Source: DASXAI01 sp963728985 (GTDB lineage Bacteria > Actinomycetota > Acidimicrobiia > Acidimicrobiales > Ilumatobacteraceae). Taken from it: a DNA stretch of 64,000 nucleotides. The stretch lies in contig CAVSME010000001.1 of NCBI GenBank assembly GCA_963728985.1, positions 186,001-250,000 of the forward strand, in the 5' to 3' direction. Positions within the stretch are counted from its first letter, which is position 1. Every line of letters begins with the position of its first letter. This document shows, one piece after another, positions 34,393 to 42,543 of the stretch. The notes below the pieces were generated by a model, which did no database searches, was not told the origin of the DNA, and saw only the letters and a list, made by a program, of their open reading frames with translations. Made by a program: the position numbers and the translations under genes.

Positions 34393-35955
34393 CTAATTGA
34401 CGTTTCTCTCCCGGCCCTCCCAGAACGGAGCCCGCAGGTCCTTCTTCAGGATCTTGCCGCTCGGGTTGCGGGGCAACGCATCGATCCAGTCGACCGACGT
34501 CGGGCACTTGAACTTCGCCAGCTGCCCGCGGCAGTAGTCGATCAGCTCCTCTTCCGTCACCTCGGCGCCGGGAGCGGGAACCACGAGCGCTTTGGGTGTC
34601 TCGCCCCACCGCTCGTGGGGCACGCCGATCACGGCGGCGTCGGCCACCGCCGGGTGGGCCATGAGCACGTTCTCGATCTCCGCCGGGTAGACGTTCTCCC
34701 CGCCCGACACGATCATGTCCTTCACCCGGTCGTGGATGAAGAGGTACCCCTCGTCATCGAGGTAGCCGGCGTCGCCGGTGCGCAGCCAGCCGTCGGGCAG
34801 CAACGTCTTGGCCGTCTCGTCGGGCAGCTTCCAGTAGCCCTTCATGTTGAGCGCGGAGCGCACGAGGATCTCGCCCACCTGCCCGGTCGGCACGTCGTCG
34901 AGCGTGGCCGGATCCACGATGCGCAGCTCCACGCCGGGGTCGGCCGTGCCGGCGGCCCGCAGCAGGTGGGCCCGGTCACCGCCGGGATCGTGGTCGCCAG
35001 GAGCCATGCTCACGACCTGCCCGGTGGTCTCGGTGAGGCCGTACGCCTGCATGAACACCTCCCCGAAGGTGGCCATGGCCCCCACCAGCACCTGCTCGGA
35101 GATCGGCGAGGCCCCGTAGAGCACCAGTTCCAGCGTGGAGTAGTCGCCATCCGACGCGCCCGGCACGAGCTGCATCAACTGGATGACGGCAGGGACGATG
35201 AAGGCGTGGGTCAGCCCGTGGGCCGGGATGTCCCGCACGATGGCCGCAGGGTCGACCTCGCGGTGCAGCACCACCGTCCCGCCCTGGTACATGCTGGCCA
35301 GCGCCCAACCACCGCCACCGATGTGGAACAGCGGCATGGCCACGAGGCTCACCGAGTCGGGGTGGAAGCGCCAGCCCTCCTGCGCGTTCGGGAGGGCGGT
35401 GAACAGGTTGCCGTTCGTGAGCATCACGCCCTTGGGCCGGCCGGTCGTGCCCGACGAGTAGAGCTGCAACGCCACGTCGTCCGGCGCGGACCCCACGCCG
35501 GGATCGGTCGTCGGCTGCCGGCCGATCCAGTCCTCGTACGACTCGTACGTCGGGTGGCTGCCGATGACGACGATCCTCCTCACCGTCTCGAGTTGATCGG
35601 CGATGGCGTCGACGAGCCCCGCGAACTCCTCACCGACGACGAGGACCTTGGCGTCGGCGTCGTTGACGATGTAGGCCACCTCGGGCGGGGCCAGCCGCCA
35701 GTTCACGGCGACGGACACGGCGTTCAACTTGGCCGCGCCGAACACCACCTCGAGGTGCTCGGGCGAGTTCTTGTCGAGGAAGGCGACGTGGTCCTGCTCC
35801 CCCACCCCTTCGGCGGCCATGGCGTTGGCCACCTGGCTGGAGCGGGCGTCCACCTCGGCGAAGGTGAACGTGCGATCACCGGCGATGACGGCGGGCTTGT
35901 CGGGCAAGTCCCGGCCGTGCGTGCGGATCAATCCCGCGACCGTGCTGATGGCCAT
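34393..35955 (-). CDS. Acyl-CoA synthetase (FadD-like AMP-binding)
   Basis: A 520-residue ANL-superfamily enzyme: P-loop YSSGTTGRPKGVML, LYGASPIS, YGLTETTG, the hinge segment DGWLRTGDAGYLDDEGYLFI (split here into GWLRTGDAGY and DEGYLF) and the catalytic lysine in NPSGKILKKDLR. It activates a carboxylic acid to acyl-CoA via acyl-AMP. It leads a leftward run with the zinc ribbon and desaturase. Medium or long-chain fatty acids are likely, but chain length is not determined by visible motifs. Confidence 0.92.
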   Translation of the reverse strand: MAISTVAGLIRTHGRDLPDKPAVIAGDRTFTFAEVDARSSQVANAMAAEGVGEQDHVAFLDKNSPEHLEVVFGAAKLNAVSVAVNWRLAPPEVAYIVNDADAKVLVVGEEFAGLVDAIADQLETVRRIVVIGSHPTYESYEDWIGRQPTTDPGVGSAPDDVALQLYSSGTTGRPKGVMLTNGNLFTALPNAQEGWRFHPDSVSLVAMPLFHIGGGGWALASMYQGGTVVLHREVDPAAIVRDIPAHGLTHAFIVPAVIQLMQLVPGASDGDYSTLELVLYGASPISEQVLVGAMATFGEVFMQAYGLTETTGQVVSMAPGDHDPGGDRAHLLRAAGTADPGVELRIVDPATLDDVPTGQVGEILVRSALNMKGYWKLPDETAKTLLPDGWLRTGDAGYLDDEGYLFIHDRVKDMIVSGGENVYPAEIENVLMAHPAVADAAVIGVPHERWGETPKALVVPAPGAEVTEEELIDYCRGQLAKFKCPTSVDWIDALPRNPSGKILKKDLRAPFWEGRERNVN

Positions 35956-36077
35956 GATCCCCCCAGTCTCCGCAGTGCAGGGCGATCCACGGTAGTCCCG
36001 ACCTGATCCCCTCGGAGGCAGCTACCGGCGATACCTTGTGATCACCAGGGCACCATCGCCCAAGGAGGCAAGTTTCG

Positions 36078-36908
36078 ATGCCCAACCCCGTGCTCAACGA
36101 GAAGGTCTTCCAGCAGGCGGCGCCCACCGAGGCCGACGCCGGGTGGGCCGCCCCTGGCGCCGAGGCGGGCACGTACCACCCACCGATCACCGACGGCCCC
36201 GCCAGCCCGTACCGCAGCGTCCGCACCGGCGTCATGACCGTGGGCGGCACCGCCGCCGCCAGCGGCGTGCTGCTGGTGCTGCTGATCGCCGCCGGGGCCG
36301 TCGGCTGGAACCTCGTCAGCATCGACCCCACCGGCCAGACCATCAACTTCCCCGGCTGGCTCCTGCTGCCCCTCTTCGCCGCCCTCGGCGTCGCCTTCCT
36401 CACCGCGTTCAAGCCCCACCTGGCCCGCTTCCTGGCGCCTGTCTACGCCATCCTCCAAGGCCTCGTGGTGGGGGCCATCTCCCACGTGTACAACGCGCAG
36501 TGGGACGGCATCGTCATCCAGGCCGTCGGCGCCACGGTCGCCGTGTTCGCCGTGATGCTGGCGCTCTACGGGCTGCGCATCATCCGGGTGACCGACCGGT
36601 TCCGCCGCATCGTGATCGGCGCCACCTTCGGCGTCCTCATCCTCTACGGCGTCTCGGCGCTGTTCTCCCTCTTCGGCCACACGCCGTCGTTCATGTACGA
36701 CGCCAGCCTCTTCGGCATCGGCCTCAGCATCCTCGTGGCCGGCATCGCCGCCTTCAACCTCGCCCTCGACTTCGACATGATCGAAAAGGGCTCGAAGGCC
36801 GGGGCCCCGAAGTACATGGAGTGGTACGGCGCCTTCGGGCTGTTGGTCACGCTGGTCTGGCTCTACCTCGAGATCCTTCGTCTCCTGGCCAGGCTCCGTT
36901 CGCGCTAG
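36078..36908 (+). CDS. Bax inhibitor-1/YccA-like membrane protein
   Basis: A 276-residue protein with a Pro-rich cytosolic N-terminus (MPNPVLNEKVFQQAA) and seven membrane helices (~50-270). The family signature is seen in QGLVVGAISHVYN and the last helices contain LDFDMIEKGSKAGAPKYMEWY, whose Asp pair resembles the BI-1 pH-sensing aspartates. Family members are calcium-leak channels or modulators of membrane proteases; bacterial roles are poorly known. ATG 36078 follows an AGGAGG-like site. Confidence 0.88.
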   Translation: MPNPVLNEKVFQQAAPTEADAGWAAPGAEAGTYHPPITDGPASPYRSVRTGVMTVGGTAAASGVLLVLLIAAGAVGWNLVSIDPTGQTINFPGWLLLPLFAALGVAFLTAFKPHLARFLAPVYAILQGLVVGAISHVYNAQWDGIVIQAVGATVAVFAVMLALYGLRIIRVTDRFRRIVIGATFGVLILYGVSALFSLFGHTPSFMYDASLFGIGLSILVAGIAAFNLALDFDMIEKGSKAGAPKYMEWYGAFGLLVTLVWLYLEILRLLARLRSR

Positions 36909-36918
36909 ACAACTGCGG

Positions 36919-38031
36919 GTGGACGTCGAGGATTTCCGCGATCGAGCCCGCGCGTGGTTGGCCGACAACGCCACGCACGCGCCCCGCGACTACGGGGCCA
37001 TCCTGCCGCCCGATCTCGTCGAGCGCGGCGTCGCGTGGCAGCGCCGCCTCGTCGACGGCGGCTGGGCCGGCATCCACTGGCCGACGGAGTGGGGCGGCCA
37101 AGGCCTGACGCCGGCGCACAACGCGGTGTGGATCGAGGAGTGCGCCCGCACCGGTGTGCCGCCGTTCATCAACATGGTCGGCATCGTGCTGGCCGGGCAG
37201 GCGATCCTGCGCTTCGGCACACCCGAGCAGCAGGCCCGCCACCTCCGCCAGACGCTCGCCGCCGATCAGGTGTGGTGCCAGCTCTTCAGCGAGCCCGGCG
37301 CGGGAAGCGACCTGGCCGGCCTCAGCACGCGCGCCGAGCGCGACGGCGACAGCTTCGTGGTCAACGGGCAGAAGGTGTGGTGCTCGGGCGGGCGCTACAG
37401 CGAGTGGGGCATCCTCATGGCCCGCACCGATCCGTCACTGCCCAAGCACCGCGGCATCTCCTTCTTCCTGTTCGACATGCGCCTGCCGGGCGTTGACATC
37501 AGGCCGCTGCGCCAGATGACGGGTGGGTCGGAGTTCGACGAGGTCTTCTTCACCGACGTGGTCGTGCCGGCCGACTGCCTCCTCGGTCCGCTCAACGGCG
37601 GTTGGGATGTCGGCATGGCGGTGCTCACCAACGAGCGCGGTCACATCGGCGCGGCCGTCATCGGGTTGGAGCGCCGCCTGGCCGCCATCGCGGCGATGGG
37701 CGATCAGCGCCCGCTCGACGCCGTCGAACGGCAACGCCTCGTCGGCCTGCTCGGACGGGGCCGGTCCTTCGCGGCGATGGGTTCGCGCCAGGGTCCGTCG
37801 GCCTCGACGGCGGCGTCGCTGATGAAGCTCGGCATCTCGGAGCTGATGTTCGACGCCGCCGTGGAGCGGGCCGACCTGGGCGGCGCGGCATCCCTGCTCA
37901 CCGGCCCCGACGTGGATGGCATGCTGGCGGCACCGGCGGGTCGCATCGCCGGGGGCACGAGTCAGGTGCAACGGACCATCATCGGAGAGCGGCTGCTCGG
38001 GCTACCCCGGGAACCGAAGGGAGCCAGCTGA
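36919..38031 (+). CDS. Acyl-CoA dehydrogenase
   Basis: A 370-residue FAD acyl-CoA dehydrogenase. Visible blocks are WPTEWGGQGLTP, CQLFSEPGAGSDLAGL (FAD/substrate contact), VNGQKVWCSGG and the C-terminal GGTSQVQRTIIGERLLGLPRE. The actinobacterial FadE-type family includes catabolic enzymes for steroids and branched acids; the glutamate position cannot be fixed by eye. GTG 36919 is 10 bp after the BI-1 gene. The stop overlaps the LapA start (TGATG). Confidence 0.9.
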   Translation: MDVEDFRDRARAWLADNATHAPRDYGAILPPDLVERGVAWQRRLVDGGWAGIHWPTEWGGQGLTPAHNAVWIEECARTGVPPFINMVGIVLAGQAILRFGTPEQQARHLRQTLAADQVWCQLFSEPGAGSDLAGLSTRAERDGDSFVVNGQKVWCSGGRYSEWGILMARTDPSLPKHRGISFFLFDMRLPGVDIRPLRQMTGGSEFDEVFFTDVVVPADCLLGPLNGGWDVGMAVLTNERGHIGAAVIGLERRLAAIAAMGDQRPLDAVERQRLVGLLGRGRSFAAMGSRQGPSASTAASLMKLGISELMFDAAVERADLGGAASLLTGPDVDGMLAAPAGRIAGGTSQVQRTIIGERLLGLPREPKGAS

Positions 38032-38312
38032 TGTCCATGGATTGGAAGGCCAACGAGCGCCGGGGCGACGGGACGGAGGGCGCCGACAAGAAGCGCGTCT
38101 CCCCGTCGCTCATCATCGGCCTGGTGGCGCTCGTCCTCGCCATCATCTTCATCGCCCAGAACACCGACAGCCATGCGGTCACGTTCCTGTTCTGGGACGG
38201 CGACACCTCGACGTGGGTGGTCATCGTGATCGCGCTGATCCTCGGTGCCCTCATCGATCGGGTCGCCACGTGGGCCTGGCATCGGCGCAGGGCCCGCCGC
38301 GCCAACGGCTAG
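38031..38312 (+). CDS. LapA-like (DUF1049) membrane protein
   Basis: A 93-residue protein with a hydrophilic N-terminus and two membrane helices, SLIIGLVALVLAIIFIAQN and VVIVIALILGALIDRVATW. The intervening AVTFLFWDG is typical of LapA/DUF1049 proteins. E. coli LapA is linked to lipopolysaccharide assembly, but an actinobacterium lacks that pathway, so the role here is unknown. ATG 38031 overlaps the acyl-CoA dehydrogenase stop. Confidence 0.85.
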   Translation: MSMDWKANERRGDGTEGADKKRVSPSLIIGLVALVLAIIFIAQNTDSHAVTFLFWDGDTSTWVVIVIALILGALIDRVATWAWHRRRARRANG

Positions 38313-38326
38313 TGGTCCATTTCGGG

Positions 38327-38710
38327 TCACGAACCCCGCGGCACCACCGGACTGGCGTGGTGGCCCACCATGCGCCAGGTGCCGTCCGAGCGCAGGAAGA
38401 GGTTGAGAGCGGCGGCGGTGCCGCCGGGCCCGTCACCGAGGATGTTCTCGTCGCAGCTCACCCAGGCCACGTCGCCCACGACGCGGGCCTGCTCGTTGGT
38501 CACGATGAACTGCAGCGCCTGGTCGTTGTGGAAGAGGGCGAACCAGGAGGCCGAGATGGCCGCCCATCCGTGCAGCGTGGCCCATCCGGGATGGGTGCAC
38601 ACCACGCCGTCGTCGTGGACCCACACGTCCGACATGGCGTCGATGCTGCTCGCCTCGAACGCTTCGTAGAAGCGCCGGTTGGCGGCAAGGACGTCGTCTC
38701 CGTCGGCCAT
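38327..38710 (-). CDS. SnoaL/NTF2-like domain protein
   Basis: A 127-residue cone-fold protein. The segments RRFYEAFEASSIDAMSDVW, THPGW, GWAAISASWFALF and WRMVGHHASPV match SnoaL-like proteins that often carry a nuclear-transport-factor-2 fold. Members range from ketosteroid isomerases to non-enzymatic adaptors. ATG 38710 faces the divergent alpha/beta hydrolase gene across 51 bp. Substrate unknown. Confidence 0.82.
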   Translation of the reverse strand: MADGDDVLAANRRFYEAFEASSIDAMSDVWVHDDGVVCTHPGWATLHGWAAISASWFALFHNDQALQFIVTNEQARVVGDVAWVSCDENILGDGPGGTAAALNLFLRSDGTWRMVGHHASPVVPRGS

Positions 38711-38761
38711 CGACCCAGCGTAGGTTGGCGCGCTGTCGACGCCACTCGGCACGATGGCCCC

Positions 38762-39601
38762 GTGCCGACCGTCGCCTCCACCGATGCCGTCCACGTCGCC
38801 CTCCACGACTTGGGCGGCGACGGGCCCGTCATCCTGTACTCCCACGCCACGGGCCTGCACGGTCTGCTCTGGGCGCCGCTGGCCCGCCACCTGCCGGCCT
38901 ACCACGGGATCGCCGTCGACTACCGGGGCCACGGCGATGCCACCGCCCCCACGACCGGCTCCTACGACTGGGGCGGGTTCGGTGACGACGCCATGGCCGT
39001 GGTCGAGCACCTGGGCGACGCCGGCCCGCTCCTCGGCGTCGGCCACTCGATGGGCGGGGCGGTGCTCGTCATGACCGAGCTGGCCCGGCCGGGCACGTTC
39101 CGGGCGCTCGCCCTCTACGAGCCGATCGTGTTCCCCCCCGGCCGCGGCGACGACGTCGCCAGCAGCCCGATCGTGGAGGGTGCCCGGCGGCGCCGCCCCG
39201 AGTTCCCCTCCCGGGAGGCGGCCCGGGCCAACTTCGCGTCGAAGCCGCCACTCGACGTCCTGGACCCCGCCGTGCTCGACCTCTACGTGGCCGAGGGCTT
39301 CCGCGACACGCCCGAGGGCACCGTCCGCCTCAAGTGCGAACCGGCCACGGAGGCGCTCACGTTCGCCGGCAGCGTCGGCCACGACATCTACGGCCGCCTC
39401 GGCGAGGTGCGCTGTCCCGTGCTGGTGATGGCGGCCCCGCCCGAGGAGGGCACGCCCGCCGCCTTCGCCGACGACGTGGCCCGGTCACTGCCCCACGGCG
39501 AGCTGCACCGGTTCGATCACCTCGGCCACTTCGGTCCGCTGGAGGACCCCAAGGCCGTGGCCGCCGTGATCGGCGCGTTCTTCACCGCCCAAGGCGCCTG
39601 A
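38762..39601 (+). CDS. Alpha/beta hydrolase
   Basis: A 279-residue alpha/beta hydrolase. The oxyanion strand LYSHATGLHG, nucleophile elbow GHSMGGA, and C-terminal catalytic histidine in HLGHFGPLEDP are present. It resembles esterase/epoxide-hydrolase relatives; a precise substrate cannot be inferred. GTG 38762 gives PTVASTDAVHVAL; ATG 38753 is in another frame. Confidence 0.88.
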   Translation: MPTVASTDAVHVALHDLGGDGPVILYSHATGLHGLLWAPLARHLPAYHGIAVDYRGHGDATAPTTGSYDWGGFGDDAMAVVEHLGDAGPLLGVGHSMGGAVLVMTELARPGTFRALALYEPIVFPPGRGDDVASSPIVEGARRRRPEFPSREAARANFASKPPLDVLDPAVLDLYVAEGFRDTPEGTVRLKCEPATEALTFAGSVGHDIYGRLGEVRCPVLVMAAPPEEGTPAAFADDVARSLPHGELHRFDHLGHFGPLEDPKAVAAVIGAFFTAQGA

Positions 39602-39608
39602 CGCGCGT

Positions 39609-39626
39609 CGTCACGTCGACGTGACG
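39609..39626. terminator. 18-bp palindrome between converging genes
   Basis: A perfect 18-bp palindrome (CGTCACGTCGACGTGACG) begins 7 bp after the hydrolase stop and 43 bp from the EthD stop on the other strand. It can fold as a 7-bp stem with a 4-nt loop and may serve both transcripts, though an operator cannot be excluded. Confidence 0.45.
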
Positions 39627-39668
39627 GAAACCGGCGTCAAGCGCCGAAGAACGTCTCGTCGGCGAAAC

Positions 39669-39971
39669 CTAGAACTCGCTGACGACGATGGTGACGCCGC
39701 CGGTGGCGAACTTGGGGACGTCCTCGGCGGCGGCGGCGCCCTCGGGCCCGCCCATGGCCGCGCCCAGGGCGGCGACATCGGCGAACGTGAGGGTGGCCAG
39801 CCAGAAGTAGGCCGGGTCGCTGCCGTCGGCGTTCGGCATGCCCTTGCCGTACTCGAAGGACTGGAGACCGGGCAGCTTCGCTGCGATCGGCGCGTGGATC
39901 GAGCGGTAGTACTCCTCGAACGCCGCCGGATCCGTCGGCTTCCCGTACAGGACGTGCACCTTCATCCCCAT
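39669..39971 (-). CDS. EthD family protein
   Basis: A 100-residue dimeric ferredoxin-like-fold protein. KVHVLYGKPTDPAAFEEYY at the start and the SIHAPIAAKLPGLQSFEYGK block (residues ~23-42) are the EthD pattern. EthD is needed for ethyl tert-butyl ether degradation, but most members have unknown roles, some as small monooxygenase-like enzymes. ATG 39971 was chosen over upstream alternatives because it begins the conserved strand. Confidence 0.82.
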   Translation of the reverse strand: MGMKVHVLYGKPTDPAAFEEYYRSIHAPIAAKLPGLQSFEYGKGMPNADGSDPAYFWLATLTFADVAALGAAMGGPEGAAAAEDVPKFATGGVTIVVSEF

Positions 39972-40046
39972 GGCTGATCCTTCTCCTCGTCGGTGGGCGC
40001 CCTTCATACACCAACTGCGTGGCACCCCCTGCGTACGATCGTGTCC

Positions 40047-40886
40047 ATGGCGTTCCCGGTACCGGTCAACCTGTCGCCTTCACGGGTCGAGGCGTTCACC
40101 TCGTGCCCGCTGGCGTTCCGGTTCGCCAGCATCGAGAAGCTGCCCGAGCCGCCTCGCGCCCACACCACCAAGGGGTCGCTGGTCCACCGGGCCCTCGAGC
40201 TGCTCTTCGCCGGCTGCCAACCGGCCCAGCGCACGCTCGACGCCGGCCTCGCCGCCCTCGCCCGGGCCACGACGGAGTACGAGGACGAGCTGGCCCTGAT
40301 CGGTCTGCCGCCGGCGGACGACGCCGCCCTGCGGGCCGACACGGTGCGGCTGATGCGGCGCTACTTCGAGATGGAAGATCCCAGCACCGTGGCCGACATC
40401 GGCATCGAGCTGTACCTGGAGGCGCAGGTCGGACGGCTGACCCTGCGGGGCATCATCGACCGTCTGGAGCTGGATGACGAGGGCGGCCTGGTCGTCACCG
40501 ACTACAAGACCGGCCGGCCCCCCATGGCCGAGCGCGAGCAGCGCCGGCTGGGCGGCGTCCACTTCTACGCCTTCTTGTGCCACCAGGTGTTCGGCCAGCG
40601 GCCGGCCGCCATCCGGCTGATGTACCTGAGCACCGGCGAGGTGATCACGGTGCGGCCCAGCGAGCAGTCCATCCAGTTCCTCCCCCGGCGCACCGCGGCG
40701 GTGTGGCAGGCCGTCGAGCGGGCCTGCGCCGCCGGCGACTTCCGGCCCCGTCCGGGGGCCCTGTGCGACTACTGCGCCTTCAAGGCCTGGTGCCCCTCGT
40801 TCGGCGGCGACCCCGACCGCGCCAAGTTCGAGGCCCCCGCCGCCTACGCCACCGGCGCCGTGCAGCTCCCGCTCGTCCCCGCGTGA
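40047..40886 (+). CDS. RecB/Cas4-like PD-(D/E)XK nuclease
   Basis: A 279-residue nuclease. The family N-terminus NLSPSRVEAFTSCPLAFRF carries the first cluster cysteine. A helix with GSLVHRALE, the catalytic strands IIDRLELDDEG and VVTDYKTGRPP (Asp, then Asp/Lys), and a C-terminal cysteine trio in LCDYCAFKAWC fit an AddB/Cas4-type [4Fe-4S] nuclease. Such stand-alone proteins are common in actinobacteria and probably process DNA ends. The stop overlaps the PAP2 gene (GTGA). No helicase or CRISPR genes are adjacent. Confidence 0.88.
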   Translation: MAFPVPVNLSPSRVEAFTSCPLAFRFASIEKLPEPPRAHTTKGSLVHRALELLFAGCQPAQRTLDAGLAALARATTEYEDELALIGLPPADDAALRADTVRLMRRYFEMEDPSTVADIGIELYLEAQVGRLTLRGIIDRLELDDEGGLVVTDYKTGRPPMAEREQRRLGGVHFYAFLCHQVFGQRPAAIRLMYLSTGEVITVRPSEQSIQFLPRRTAAVWQAVERACAAGDFRPRPGALCDYCAFKAWCPSFGGDPDRAKFEAPAAYATGAVQLPLVPA

Positions 40887-41443
40887 CCACGGCGGCGGCG
40901 ACCACCCCGCCGGCCGAGGCGCCGTCCAGCTCGCTCGTGGCCCAGTTCGACGAGTGGTTCGACCATGCCCTGGACCGCCTCCGCGGCAACGCCGTGGCCG
41001 ACCGGGTCTTCTACACGGCCTCGGCCCTCGGGGACATGAGCATGATCTGGCACATCGTCGGCGCCACCCGGGCCGCCCTCGATCCGTCCCGCCTGGCCGA
41101 CGGCGTCCGGCTGAGCGCCTCCCTCGGGGCGGAGTCGCTGCTGGTCAACCAGGGGGTGAAGCGGCTGTTCAAGCGGGGCCGGCCCGTCTTCGAGGGCACG
41201 CGGCCCCACCGGCTGCGCACGCCGTCCACCACCAGCTTCCCGAGCGGGCACGCCAGCGCGGCGTTCTGCGCCGCCGTCATCTTGAGCGGCCAGGACCGGC
41301 GCCGCGCCGCCCTCTGGTACGGCCTGGCATCGACCGTGGCCCTCAGCCGGCCCTACGTCCACATCCACCACGCGTCAGACATGGTCGGTGGGGCCGTCAT
41401 CGGCTACGCCGTCGGCCGGGTCGCCCGCGCCGTCCTGACCTGA
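40883..41443 (+). CDS. PAP2-family phosphatase
   Basis: A 186-residue membrane-associated phosphatase. The three PAP2 motifs are KRLFKRGRP, PSGHASAAF and SRPYVHIHHASD, with the catalytic histidines in the last two. Substrates of the family include undecaprenyl pyrophosphate and phosphatidate. GTG 40883 overlaps the nuclease stop. The final codons (VLT stop) already match the junction of the 70-bp repeat array that begins here. Confidence 0.88.
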   Translation: MTTAAATTPPAEAPSSSLVAQFDEWFDHALDRLRGNAVADRVFYTASALGDMSMIWHIVGATRAALDPSRLADGVRLSASLGAESLLVNQGVKRLFKRGRPVFEGTRPHRLRTPSTTSFPSGHASAAFCAAVILSGQDRRRAALWYGLASTVALSRPYVHIHHASDMVGGAVIGYAVGRVARAVLT

Positions 41444-41850
41444 ACGCCCGCGGCCGGCCGCGGCATTGACCGAGCACAGCGAGACGGCGCCGCCAGGCGC
41501 CCTCCTGACCCGAACGCCCGCGGCCGGCCGCGGCATTGACCGAGCACAGCGAGACGGCGCCGCCAGGCGCCCTCCTGACCCGAACGCCCGCGGCCGGCCG
41601 CGGCATTGACCGAGCACAGCGAGACGGCGCCGCCAGGCGCCCTCCTGACCCGAACGCCCGCGGCCGGCCGCGGCATTGACCGAGCACAGCGAGACGGCGC
41701 CGCCAGGCGCCCTCCTGACCCGAACGCCCGCGGCCGGCCGCGGCATTGACCGAGCACAGCGAGACGGCGCCGCCAGGCGCCCTCCTGACCCGAACGCCCG
41801 CGGCCGGCCGCGGCATTGACCGAGCACAGCGAGACGGCGCCGCCAGGCGC
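41441..41850 (+). repeat. Tandem array, six copies of a 70-bp unit
   Basis: Units start at 41441, 41511, 41581, 41651, 41721 and 41791. Units 2-5 are identical; unit 1 differs by one base (TGA, the PAP2 stop, replaces CGA) and unit 6 ends after 60 bp. Each unit has a perfect 16-bp palindrome (CCGCGGCCGGCCGCGG) and a GGCGCC hairpin with a 4-nt loop. The length is not a multiple of three and all minus-strand frames are open, so coding is unlikely. The array fills nearly all of the 431-bp gap before the DsbA-like gene; 41851-41874 holds nothing else recognisable. Confidence 0.9.
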
Positions 41851-41874
41851 CGCATCAGAGGGAATCAGCCATCA

Positions 41875-42495
41875 GTGACGGGCGTTACACCCGAGGTGAC
41901 GCAATCTTTCGACATCACCTGGGACTACCGCTGCCCGTTCGCCCGCAATGCCCATGAGCACGTCATCACCGCCCTGGAGGCGGGGGCGGACTGGGACGTG
42001 ACGTTCGTGCCCTTCTCGCTGGGGCAGGTCCACGTGGCGGAAGGCCAGCCGGACGTCTGGGACGATCCGGAGTCCGACACCGGGCTCCTGGCCCTGCAGG
42101 TCGGCGTGGTGGTGCGGGACAAGTTCCCGGACAAGTTCCTGGTGACGCACCGGGCGCTGTTCGCGCTGCGCCACGACGAGGGCCTGCAGCTGAAGGACCC
42201 GGCCGAGCTGCGCCGGGTGCTCGACGCCACCGGCGTGGACGCCGACGCCGTGTTCGACGAGATCGCCACCGGCCGCCCGCTGCAGCAGGTGAAGGAAGAG
42301 CACACGAAGGCGGCCGACCAGCACAAGGTGTGGGGCGTGCCCACGTTCGTGCAGGACGGGCAGTCGGTGTTCATCCGGTTCATGAACCGGCCCGAGGGCG
42401 ACGGCCCGCTCGCCACCAGCACGATCGAGCGGGCGCTCGTCCTGCTGACCTGGCCCGAGCTCAACGAGTTCAAGCACACCTCGATCCCCCGCTGA
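41875..42495 (+). CDS. DsbA-family protein with single active-site cysteine
   Basis: A 206-residue thioredoxin-fold protein with the DsbA helical insertion. The active-site region reads DYRCPFARNAHEH, so the second cysteine of CxxC is Ala; the cis-proline loop is WGVPTFVQDG. A single cysteine suggests a glutathione-transferase-like or mycothiol-linked isomerase/reductase role rather than a disulfide oxidase. There is no signal peptide. GTG 41875 is used; GTG 41899 is an alternative. It lies just after the repeat array. Confidence 0.82.
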   Translation: MTGVTPEVTQSFDITWDYRCPFARNAHEHVITALEAGADWDVTFVPFSLGQVHVAEGQPDVWDDPESDTGLLALQVGVVVRDKFPDKFLVTHRALFALRHDEGLQLKDPAELRRVLDATGVDADAVFDEIATGRPLQQVKEEHTKAADQHKVWGVPTFVQDGQSVFIRFMNRPEGDGPLATSTIERALVLLTWPELNEFKHTSIPR

Positions 42496-42543
42496 CCCTC
42501 GCTGGGGCCGGTACCCGGCCCCAGCAGGCCTAGTCTCCACGCC

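Noticed and set aside
40047..40886. Cas4 as part of a CRISPR system
   Set aside because: The Cys-rich RecB-like nuclease has no CRISPR neighbours and pairs with a PAP2 gene; a general DNA-processing role is more likely.
41441..41850. CRISPR array
   Set aside because: Whole 70-bp units are identical with no variable spacers, and there are no cas genes; the nearby RecB/Cas4-like nuclease is a common stand-alone protein.
41397..41855. Long minus-strand reading frames of repeated SVNAAAGRGRSGQ-type sequence
   Set aside because: They are read-outs of the 70-bp non-coding repeat; all three frames on that strand are open because the unit lacks stops, and there is no ribosome site or family match.
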